Shown piece after piece: positions 22,880-32,266 of a stretch of 64,000 nucleotides of DNA. The position numbers were made by a program, and so were the translations under genes. The stretch comes from Haberlea rhodopensis. Taxonomy: Eukaryota > Streptophyta > Magnoliopsida > Lamiales > Gesneriaceae. The DNA lies in the NCBI GenBank assembly GCA_907163345.1, contig CAJQUN010000021.1, positions 7,006,001 to 7,070,000 on the forward strand. Direction: 5' to 3'. A model generated the notes under the pieces. It made no database searches and had not been told where the DNA came from. It saw only the letters and a program-made list of their open reading frames with translations. Position 1 is the stretch's first letter. Every line of letters begins with the position of its first letter.

Positions 22880-24244
22880 CCTTATGAAGTTTTGATATGC
22901 GATTCTCGTTTATATGGCACAATCGACAATGCCAGAGATAAGTTGGATTTGAATCATTTTTCTTAATCCTTTTAGTATTTATGTTATAGACATGCATATC
23001 AAGATTTAATACATAAAGACCATTAATTAATTGTGCACTAGCATAAAACATATCATTCAAATAAATGGAACAACACTTGTCCTTTATAATAAATGAAAAA
23101 CCAATCTTGTCCAAACAAGAAATTGAAATAATGTTTCTAGTAATAGATGACACAAAATAACAGTCTTGTAAATCTAATAATAAACCAGAAGGTAAAGTTA
23201 ATGAATAATCTCCAATAGCTAATGCAGCAACTCTTGCTCCATTTCCCACTCGGAGATCAACCTCGTCTTTCGCCAACAACCTACTCCTTTTGAGATCCTG
23301 CACATTAACACAAATGTGAGAACCACATCCAGTACCTAATACCCATGATGAAGAAGTAGATAAATTGACTTTTATAACAAAAATACCTGAAGCGGAAGTC
23401 ACACTTCCTTTTGTCTTCTTAAGATCTTCCAGATATAATTTGCAGTTCCTCTTCCAATGACCGGTCTCACCGCAATGGAAACAGTTCCCTTCCTTAGACA
23501 CTCATCCCTTTGGCTTGAGCACAGAAGCATGAGGCTTAGACTTAACAAAGACTTTCTTGTTCTTCTTGTAGCCTTTTGCTTTAGTCTTTCCTTGCTCTTA
23601 TTCACAATAAGAACATTTGTAGGCTTAGACTTCTTTGAATTTGCTTCATATGTTCTCAACATACCAAGCAATTGCGGTAGTGTCTTTTCGATTTCAATCA
23701 TATTGTAATTCAAGACAAATTGACTGTAGCTATCAGGCAACGATTGCAAGATCACATCTGTGGCCAACTCATGGTCCAATGGAAAACCCAGCTTTTCAAG
23801 ATTCTCAATGTACCCAATCATCTTTAGTACATGAGTTCCAACAAGTCTTCCTTCTACCATTCTGCACTGGAATCACGCTCTAGAGACGTCATACCTCTCT
23901 TGTCTAGCTTGTTGTTGATAGAGTTGCTTTAAGTGTTCGATCATATCGAACGCCTCCATTTCCTCATGTTGCTTCTGAAGCTCAGAGTTCATGGTGGCAA
24001 GCATAAGGCAACCAACATCAAGCGCGTCATTCTGATGCTTCTTCTAAGCATCCTTATCGGTTTTAGCAGCCGTTACGGGAGGTTCCTCAGCAGGTAAGGG
24101 TTCCTCTAGGACATATTGCTTTTTCTCTTGTTTGAGGACAATCCTCAAATTCCTATACCAGTCTAGAAAATTAGTCCCATTAAGTTTGTCCTTCTCAAGG
24201 ACCGATCGTAATGACAGTGTGCTAGTTACGTTGTTTGATGCCAT
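22827..24244 (-). pseudogene. Copia X gag, protease and pre-integrase region
   Basis: The gag start is supported at 24244 (MASNNVTSTLSLRSVL). It continues through LNGTNFLDWYRNLRIVL to a TAG at about 24041, a second stop (TGA near 23877) and the LGFPLDHELATDVILQSLP block. A frameshift near 23500 precedes the zinc knuckle CFHCGETGHWKRNC (about 23483-23442). The protease follows, but the active site reads WVLGTGCGSH: glycine replaces the catalytic aspartate of the usual D(T/S)GC. Next is the pre-integrase domain with LWHCRLCHIN. Gag would form the particle; this copy is dead by several independent changes. Confidence 0.88.
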
Positions 24245-25970
24245 GGATATCTACAATATAAATATGCAAAATAAGTTTACGATTTTAATCATTTAATAAG
24301 GTCTTATATTAAATGATACTCCCACTATTTTGTTTAAAATATCAACCCTCGAAAACTTAGTGGGCCAAGATCCATATTTCACCTAATCCTGAGTTAGCTT
24401 TGGCTAATCACCCAAGATTCGGTTATTTAGGTAGACAACCATTTGTCAATTACATCACATGTAATTCTTGGATGGTTGGACGAACAACACTTTGTTCAAA
24501 TTCATCTAATGAATTATTATCCAACCATATGCCTCTAGGTTCCCAATCCTATTGAGATGACGCTAGTTAAGTCGAGCCCAATTTTAAAATAACACGGACA
24601 TCACTTTTATCCTTTCGCGCCTTACTAAGATTGTCACGGTGCTTTGCTTTGGCAAACCCACACATGTTCAATCAAAGTCTTGACGAGTATTTTTAATTGG
24701 AAGGCATCTTGATTTGACTTAATATTATAAGAGGGATTTATTGTCTCATGATTTTATTAATATTGAAAATATGTCTGGTACATATATGAATATATACATA
24801 TCTACAGATATGTATATCAAGCATCAATATTAAATAAAACATTAAACATGCATCTCATACATCAACATAAAATAAACGTGACATGGTTATAGCCCCAACT
24901 AATGATTTTCTCAAGCCAATGAGAAAATACTAGAAGGTCAACCTAAGGTAACTTCACCAAGCACCTCTATGTCTCCCTTTTGTGAATGGCCTCCGTATCC
25001 CAGCACCTTGATCCATCATCATTGATCTTCATCAATAAAATAAAGTATACTATATAACAATTACATGATATAGAGAATTCCTCGAGTTACATTCGAGGGG
25101 AACGTATGGGAGGGATAACATTTAGAAAAATAGAGAAGGCACGACTCGCAGGCCGTATTAAATTACAAACATTCACAAAATCCTATCTAATAGGTCATAC
25201 GGCTATAACCATGCACCATGCTCAAACAACCACATAAAACATGCTATAACAATTAATGAATTAAATTCTAAACATTTTAAAATTTAATTCTAATTAAAAC
25301 TGTAAAATAAAATTTTGGAAAATTATCGTACGCTCGTGACATCACATGCCACGGAGACTCGTTGCGTCACAAGCCATGGACCAAAAGGGTTCAAAGACCC
25401 TAACCACACGGCTGGACCATGCATGAGCCTAGGGTTCGAAACCCTAGCCCAAGTCACGGTCCATCCCGTGTGAGCCATGCGGCGGCCGCTAGGGTTCGAA
25501 ACCCTAGCCGTCTCATTCTTTCCATGCACGGTTCATGACGGTGGCGGCTCGACCATCTCGAGCCAAGGGGTTCGAAAAACCCTAGCTCTCACGTGGAGGT
25601 AGCCGCCAACTCGCATGATTTCGTGAACCATGGTCCGAACTTTTAATGCGCCGCCACGATTTTAATCGATCCAAAAGGGTTCGAAACCCTAGTGGGTGTG
25701 GCGGCTTGGCCCATGCTTGAGCCAAGGGTCCGAACCCTAGCTAGCATGCGGCGGCCGTGAGTCATGGTTGGTGATGGCCGAACCATCAAGAGCCATGGGC
25801 TCGATTTTGCGCCTTCGTGTATCGTATACATAAATTGTCAATTATATCATCTATAATTTTACGATGATTTTCACAAACTCGATTTATTATATACAGTTTC
25901 AAAGCATGCAATATAATTCTAAATATGATTAAACAATTAACCACATAATTCCAATATGAGCTTTGTACAC
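24245..25970 (-). other. Copia X untranslated leader
   Basis: About 1.7 kb between primer site and gag with no supported gene. The part 24245-25320 is AT-rich and unremarkable. The part 25386-25745 carries six GGGTTCGAAACCC-type hairpin motifs, listed separately. Confidence 0.75.
25386..25745. repeat. Six GGGTTCGAAACCCTAG hairpin motifs in Copia X leader
   Basis: Motifs near 25387, 25430, 25490, 25566, 25675 and 25723. The best two read CTAGGGTTCGAAACCCTAG, an 8-bp stem around CGA. Each contains the telobox-like word AAACCCTA and a GGTTCGAAACC word close to the Pol III B-box consensus GGTTCGANTCC. They sit in a GC-rich block with repeated GCGGCGG and CCATGC words. Confidence 0.8.
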
Positions 25971-25983
25971 GGCTCTGATAACA
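25971..25983 (-). promoter_or_regulatory. Primer binding site of Copia X
   Basis: The minus strand reads TGTTATCAGAGCC, one mismatch from the initiator-Met site TGGTATCAGAGCC, and lies one base inside the 5' LTR. Confidence 0.85.
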
Positions 25984-25984
25984 C

Positions 25985-27446
25985 TGTAAGGAATCCAACA
26001 TGCAAGTGCGCAGCGGAAAATAAAATTTTGGATTCCTAACCGAGGACCTATACAAAGTATTCATATCGGAATGTAAAGGAATCTTACCCTTGTAGCGTGT
26101 TTGATGCAGAAGCGATGCCAAACCACGAGTCACGAGCAAAACCTCCAAGATCTTGCCTCTACGGTTTCCACACGATCAAATCGAAGAGGTTGTTCAAAAA
26201 CAAGTTGCTAGACTTGTTCTTAAACCAAATCTGAACTCACGGTTCAAAACCGATCAACGACGGCCGTCAAAACCACCACGTCACGGCGGCACGGCGGCGT
26301 GAGGTGTGAGGATGAGGCGGCGGCCGAGAGCTCTTATGGAGTGGCTATTAGGTTTTGTGAATTAACTATCTCCCTCTAAACCTTGTTAGCATGATATATG
26401 TTGGATTTAATTAAAGGCTTTCTCAAAGCCTCATGGGCCCAAACCCATGATTTAATTAAATCCTCATAATCATGTAATTAAGACTCTTCTTAATTAATTA
26501 ATTCATCCAATGAATTTAATTCCCCTTATCGATTTAATCTTTCGTGCGACCCGATAGGATCTTGCAATGTTGGCAGCGACATAAAATCTAATTTTATGTC
26601 ACAAGCAATGAGCGATATCTAGCAACACATCAAGGCTACCCAAATTACAAGAATGTCATTGACTCGACATAACCTACGAACTGCGATAATATTAACCATG
26701 TAACTTAATCCCTTTGTCCAATGTGTTTAGATTGAACACGAGTCATGGAATAATCATACTCGTATATTCAATCTTTATTTCTTGATCCCCAAGTAGAACT
26801 AGAATAAACGAATAAGCTCGATATCACATATCGACTCATTCAAGCACGGCCATGCATTTTAGTCTTACTTGATCAAGGGCCCAAACACTTCTCCTGTTAT
26901 ATGGGAGGGACAAATCCTTTCTTGATCACTCAACATCCCTCTACATAATTCGTGATGTATCCAATGATTGTCTTTATAGTTTACCCTGTTACAGGTAACG
27001 TTTGACAATATCAAGATACATGACTCCTTATGTTGGGATCTCTGGTGATCTCAAGTCGTAAGGATTACATACATCATTATCACTATGAGAATTGCTTATG
27101 ACGTTCATATAACTATCCATGTAGCATTCTCATGGTGGGTCTGTCCAGTACATCGTTCTCTAACATGTACTCATGTGTTGATTTGATATCATATATCTAT
27201 GAACAATTCATCAATCAAAACATACTAGTCTCAATGCATTATCATTATCCTGATTCATGATAATACTTGAGTAGGACAATCTCTAAGAACAATACAATAT
27301 TATTCTAAGGACATTAACTTATATATTAATTCATATTACACAGATACACGAATAATATATAATAATGAATTGTCATTAACAAAATCATAATACAGTGTAT
27401 GTCATAAACAATCATCTAATGAGTTGTCTTAGGGCATATCCCAACA
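25985..27446 (-). repeat. Copia X 5' LTR (right copy)
   Basis: Begins TGTAAGG and ends CCCAACA in plus-strand reading, 1462 bp, matching 1526-2987. It keeps the intact TG end. The copy of ATAGT that follows (27447-27451) completes the target duplication. Confidence 0.93.
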
Positions 27447-27451
27447 ATAGT

Positions 27452-27950
27452 TTGGTCCATTCCCGATTCAGTCTTTAAAATTTTTAGTGATCTAATTTTG
27501 TCCCTATATTTTTATAACTTTTCCCTGTGCAGTTTTCACCGTTTAAGTCGGTCGTGATAAACAAACGAGTGAACGATACGAAAATATTTTTAATTACACA
27601 AAGTCAATAAAGTTTTAAGAAATTTCGCTTCAGTCCATGTCAGATTCCTTTTTACGGCCGACTTAATATCGAGGATTGAATTGAGGAAAAATTTAAAACT
27701 TTATAGACTAAATCGGGTCAATAAAATCTTTAAGGACTGCACCGAGAATGAATCCAAATTATATGGACGTTTTAATTTATTATCCATTTAATAACTCGAT
27801 AAGAGTCAGCTTAAATGATTTTTTTATTTTTTTTAAATCGTTCACCAAGGCGTTTTCTCGTGGGAATCTTATTCTTTATTAGTTTTGAATAAAAAATTGA
27901 ATTCCGTGTCAAAATTCATTTCGAATGTGCCAAGATGAAGAATAGAATAA

Positions 27951-28025
<75 letters not shown>

Positions 28026-28155
28026 TGCTACTCTTATTTCAAGTTACGATATAATAAATTTTCACTAGTTTTTTACCTGTCAAGGATTTTCCATAAAAAC
28101 ATATTTGTATTCTACACATTTTTTAATTGTGTATTGCCCAAAAATCAGCAGGGCT
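27452..28155. other. AT-rich intergenic DNA with (TA)n tract
   Basis: No gene is seen. A pure TA run of about 50 bp lies near 27954-28007 and grades into TG repeats to about 28022, a simple-sequence repeat likely to vary in length. Confidence 0.8.
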
Positions 28156-28475
28156 AAGGTGATATTTACAAATATTTCTAATAAGTATTTATCTGCTTTT
28201 AAGATAAAAAAATGACAGATTTTAGGTGTTTGATCACTTCTAATATTGTCTTTTTAAAATAAAGTTGGTAAAAGCAGAAGCAGAGAAGCAATTTATGAAA
28301 TGCTTTTGACTGCTTTAACTTATGTGATGACAAATTTGAGATTAATTGAAGTTCATTAAGCTGTTTTTTATTTTAATAACAAACACATAATATTTTTGGT
28401 TAAAAGCTATTTTTCTAATTTTAAGCAAAAACAACGTAGAAATATTTTAAATAAGCAATTGCAAGCACACCTTAA
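28156..28475. mobile_element. MITE, same family as 1066-1385, inverted
   Basis: The right end, read on the minus strand, begins AAGGTGTGCTTGCAATTGCTTAT, matching the left end of the first MITE; the left end is a weaker match. The interior again has AAAAGCAGAAGCAGAGAAGCA. Non-coding, about 320 bp. Confidence 0.6.
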
Positions 28476-28746
28476 AATATTTAGCATAAAAAGCGATATT
28501 AGAGATTACGAATTTTAAGAAAATGTAACATATTTGTATTTGACATATAAAATATATAAATCTATAAAAAAAAAGAAATTAAGGTAGAAGGGAGGACCGC
28601 ATCTATCCGATCCTTGTATTTTATGGGAAGTAAAACTATAGGATTCCTAATATATGTGTAGGAAATATGAATTGAACTTTATACTCGTCTTTAATATTTT
28701 GAAATATCCCCACCTTTTGTATTTGTAGGTATAGATTTCTCCTAGC
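28476..28746. other. AT-rich intergenic DNA
   Basis: No gene, repeat or regulatory signal could be supported. It is the left flank of the Mutator-like element. Confidence 0.6.
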
Positions 28747-28755
28747 TAGCTAGAA

Positions 28756-28900
28756 GGTTTTTTTTTAAAACTAATTTTTAAAATAATTTATATTTCAAAA
28801 ATACATCGAAATACAAAAGAGTACAAAAATACTCTAAACCGCCCTCTCAGAGGGCGGCTACTCAACGTTGAGTAGCCGCTCACCAAGGAGGCGGCTACTC
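28756..28900. repeat. MULE left terminal inverted repeat
   Basis: Inverted match of about 35446-35609. From the outside in: a T-rich end, an AT-rich stretch with ATACATCGAAA, then the GC-rich core CCGCCCTCTCAGAGGGCGG, a 19-base palindrome around one base. This is followed by the palindrome centred on CTACTCAACGTTGAGTAG. By analogy with MuDR the TIR probably contains the promoter of the adjacent gene. Confidence 0.92.
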
Positions 28901-29063
28901 CATATTATTCGATATGTGTGGCTATTAATCCATACAAACCATACTCATACTAATCCAAACCCACTTTACTCCATTTAATTGATACCTACTTCATACCAAT
29001 CAAAATCCAACTACATAATTTAATTGATTCCTACTCCATTAATTGATACCAATGAAATCCATC

Positions 29064-29070
29064 TATAAAT
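29064..29070 (+). promoter_or_regulatory. Candidate TATA box for the PMD gene
   Basis: TATAAAT lies about 120 bp upstream of the 5' UTR splice donor and inside the TIR-proximal region. It is the best-placed candidate but AT richness makes chance matches common. Confidence 0.35.
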
Positions 29071-29440
29071 TCATATCCATTCTGAAAATATTATATACCT
29101 TACAACATTTTCTTTCTCCTTGTTCCCTGCTCAGAGCTTTTGTTTCTCACGAATAATCCATTACTCTCTATTCATCAACCTACATAGGTGAGTTAATTAT
29201 TAAAAATCTTTTATATTTTTTTATATTATTTTTATTATTTTTTTGTCTTTAAAACGCCCATTATTAAAAATCTTTTATATGATTTCTACGTTCATTATGT
29301 TTTTAAACATGTACGTATAATAAATTGTTATTAATATTTTAAATGGTTGTTCATTATTATTTATAAACATGTACGTATAATAAATTTTTATTAATATTTT
29401 AAATGGTTGATATATGTGTTATTTTTTTATTATTTTTAGG

Positions 29441-31685
29441 ATGGCGTTAAATCGAGGTCCCGAAGATTCAACTGTATTATATCTACAATCTACGCATATC
29501 TCGAGTGCTGTTTGTTCCGAGAATATTGATAGTAATTTAAAAGTGAAGCGTACAGATAACCTTATCTGGGAGTTGTATAATGAGAAAGTGATACACGATC
29601 GTGTTTGGAGGCATATCATTGATATGGGATTTTACGGTGTTTTACAATCTGGCTATTGTATGTACGATAATCATTTGATTACCGCTCTTGTTGAACGATG
29701 GCGGCCTGAGACCCATACATTTCATTTTAGATTTGGTGAGGCGACCATTACTTTACAAGATATTTCAATAATTTGGGGTCTGAAAGTTGATGGTGAACCA
29801 GTAACTGGGGTAGATGATTCACGACGTGTGAAAGAATGGCAAGAAACATGTATTGAGTTACTGGGATTTGAGCCTGCCGAAGCAAAATTTAAAGGCGGTC
29901 ACCTAAGAATGAGCGCTCTAGACGAGCACTGCCGAGCTAATCCTATCTCTGATATGAGCTCAGAGATGGATGTAATAAAGTACACTCGGTGTATAGTTTT
30001 GATGATTATAGGTGGAATTTTGCTTCCAGATTATAATAGTAGCGCTGTAAAACTCATGTATTTGCAGCTACTTGAAGATTTGGAAGAGGTAAACACATAT
30101 AGTTGGGGCAGTGCGGTATTGGCTTACTTATACCGTGAAATGTGCAATGCATCAACCATAGGAAAATGCACTATCAATGGCCCTTTGTATATTTTGCAGG
30201 TATATGTAATATTTTTCTCTCACTAATAATATCTTATCCGTTTATTATTTTAAAATAATTTTTATGTTTATTGGCAGATTTGGGCATGGAGTAGGATAAA
30301 ATGTTTGAACCCTGACCGACAGTTAAAAACTTTGATTGTCCCTGAGAATGTTCCTGTTGCTCCCTACGGTGCACGGTAATAATTAATTATTGTTATTGTA
30401 TACTAATATTAGAATGATAAAACATTACAATATTTAACATTTTTTATTATAGTAGGAACACTTTGTTTCGTCACACCCATATAGCAACACATTCGGTCAG
30501 AATTATACGACATTCTCTCGATCAAATGAGTAATGACGAGGTAAACTTAAATTATGTAATTGATTTTTGAAAATTTATGTCGATTTCAATATATTGATTG
30601 ACCCATTTTTTTAATTTTAACAATGTGCAGTTTAACTGGATCGTGTATGACACAGAGGCCGCTGATGTTAACTCCATTATTACTACCTATAATAATGATA
30701 TTTGGAGAAGCGTTTGCCCTCTTATCTGCTTCCAAATAGTGGAGATTCATCGTCCTAACCGGGTGATGCGACAATTCAATATATGTCAATCAATTCCATC
30801 ACCTGCACTTGACGGTAATGAGCTACATGATGTCACCCGAACTGGTCATCGTAATATGGATTGGGCAAAATTTCACAAAATACATCTTCGGACGTGGCGT
30901 AGGAGGCTAAGAAATGTCTCCACTGGTGAACCATGTGGTAGGTCAAACTCAACAGACGATGACTACATGCAGTGGTACGAGAGAATCACTGTAAGGGTTA
31001 TATCGCCTCGCGTACATGGGATTGGTTTCCACCCAGTTGTTGGATTTGCGCATGGCACATCATCTGGTGGTTTTTCTCCTGCTGGCCCATCTGGTGGTTT
31101 TTCTCCTGCTGGCCCATCTGGTGGTTTTGACACTGCTGGCCCATCCAGTGGTTTTGACACTGCTGGCCTGTCCGGTGGTTTTGATGCTTCCGGTGGTTTT
31201 GATGCTTCTGGTGGATTTGATGTTATTGGGGCATCCGGTGGATTTGCATCATATGCTGGCCCATCCGGTGGATTTACATCATATGCTGGTCGATCCGGTG
31301 GATTTACTCTGGTGGATTTCCAGCGTATGCTGGTCCTTCTGGTGGATTTCCATCGTATGCTGGTCCTTCTGGTGGATTTGATAGTGCTGCTGGTCCATCT
31401 ACTGTTTTCGATAGTGCATGGTATTATACTCCACAGCCCCCACAGGCTCACCCACAGGTTGAAAATTACACATCTGTAATGGGTTTCGAATACCAAAGAA
31501 ATTTGGAGGAGTTGCAACCATCGAGAAACATTCCAACACCTATCCAGTTTCCGAGTTATTCTGATGAAAATATATCTCAAGTAACTAGGATTGCAACACA
31601 GCAGAATGATCCTAGTAATACTGGTCCATGTAGAGGACAACGAAATCGTAGACAACGTCATTGTGGAACCGGTGGCCAACTGTAG
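29441..31685 (+). CDS. Plant mobile domain (PMD) protein gene of the MULE, spliced, probably frameshifted
   Basis: Predicted exons: 29441-30199, 30278-30375, 30453-30540 and 30631-31685, with GT/AG borders and matching phases. A 5' UTR intron, 29188-29439, ends one base before the ATG (MALNRGP), which is why I prefer this start to the ATG at 29414. The protein begins with the PMD block: GFYGVLQSG, LITALVERWRPETHTFHF, ITLQDISIIWGLKVDGEPVTG. Domains of this type occur in MAIN/MAIL1 and PP7-long-form proteins and in plant transposons. A Gly/Ser-rich repeat tail follows. Near 31308 a repeat unit seems to have lost bases, so the original C-terminus (GFEYQRNLEEL to the stop at 31685) is out of frame; without correction the ORF ends at 31479. 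Role unknown; proposed transposition helper or silencing antagonist. Confidence 0.78.
31060..31400 (+). repeat. Coding tandem repeat, GPSGGF-type tail
   Basis: About a dozen units of roughly 27-30 bp encode GPSGGF followed by SPA, DTA, TSYA, PSYA and similar. Unit length varies in multiples of three except at about 31305-31312, where the frame changes. This is a low-complexity, likely disordered tail. Confidence 0.88.
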
Positions 31686-31788
31686 TTATATGATTATGTA
31701 TATTACTATATTTGTCACGTTTAATATGTATATATATATATATATAATTTTACATTGATTTTTATCACCAAAATTACCAAAATTCGCT

Positions 31789-32118
31789 AGGCGTAATTAC
31801 GCCTCAAAGTAGGCGTAATTACGCCTCAAGAATTCCTTCAGAATAAAAATTGTCGTGAGCCAGGCGTAATTACGCCTCAAAGTAGGCGTAATTACGCCTC
31901 AAGAATTCCTTCAGAATAAAAATTGCCGTGACCTAGGCGTAATTACGCCTCAAAGTAGGAGTAATTACGCCTCAAGAATTCCTTCAGAATAAAAATTGTC
32001 GTGAGCTAGGCGTAATTACGCCTCATAGTAGGCGTAATTACGCCTGTTGAATTCCTTCAGAAGCTCAATTGCCGTGAGCTAGGCGTAGTTACGCCTCAAA
32101 GTAGGCGTCTTTACGCCT
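31789..32118. repeat. Five-unit 73-bp array with ten AGGCGTAATTACGCCT palindromes
   Basis: Perfect 16-bp palindromes come in pairs starting at 31789/31811, 31862/31884, 31935/31957, 32008/32030 and 32081/32103. Pairs are spaced by CAAAGT or CATAGT, and units are joined by a linker with GAATTCCTTCAGAA. Three of the ten copies carry changes (31957, 32081, 32103). The array fills most of the gap between the 3' ends of the two convergent MULE genes. Confidence 0.96.
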
Positions 32119-32266
32119 GTTGCCATGATTGATAATGTAAATTTTTGGCTTCAATTCATCCGTTCCTTCCGTCATTTGCACCCTTTTAGTCCACAAAACA
32201 TGTAATAAAATAAGAAGAAATATAAGTGTATAAAATACACTTATCACACATACCATAAAAATATAA

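Larger units (their letters stand above)
1526..27446 (-). mobile_element. Copia LTR retrotransposon X, split by nested Gypsy A and B
   Basis: The outermost element of the nest reads right to left. Both LTRs are 1462 bp. The flanking 5-bp target duplication is ATAGT (1521-1525 and 27447-27451). From right to left it has LTR, PBS, a leader of about 1.7 kb, gag, protease, integrase, then an interruption at 21859-4608 by Gypsy A, then RT, RNase H, a polypurine tract and LTR. The order INT before RT defines Copia; the RT carries YVDD. Without the insertions it would be about 8.7 kb. By eye the LTRs differ at roughly two dozen positions, suggesting a moderately young insertion. It cannot be autonomous: there are several in-frame stops, at least two frameshifts and a changed protease active site. 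Confidence 0.93.

Noticed and set aside
25786..26148. Minus-strand ORF of 120 codons at the Copia X leader/LTR border
   Set aside because: Crosses PBS and LTR boundary, with no domain; not a gene.
31016..31679. Long ORFs in other frames over the PMD repeat tail (for example a hydrophobic leucine/valine-rich peptide and a minus-strand 238-codon ORF)
   Set aside because: They are frame shadows of the GPSGGF coding repeat; the spliced PMD reading explains the region.
31789..32118. CRISPR-like look of the 73-bp repeats
   Set aside because: The repeats are palindromes with conserved, not unique, spacers, in a plant transposon; no cas genes.
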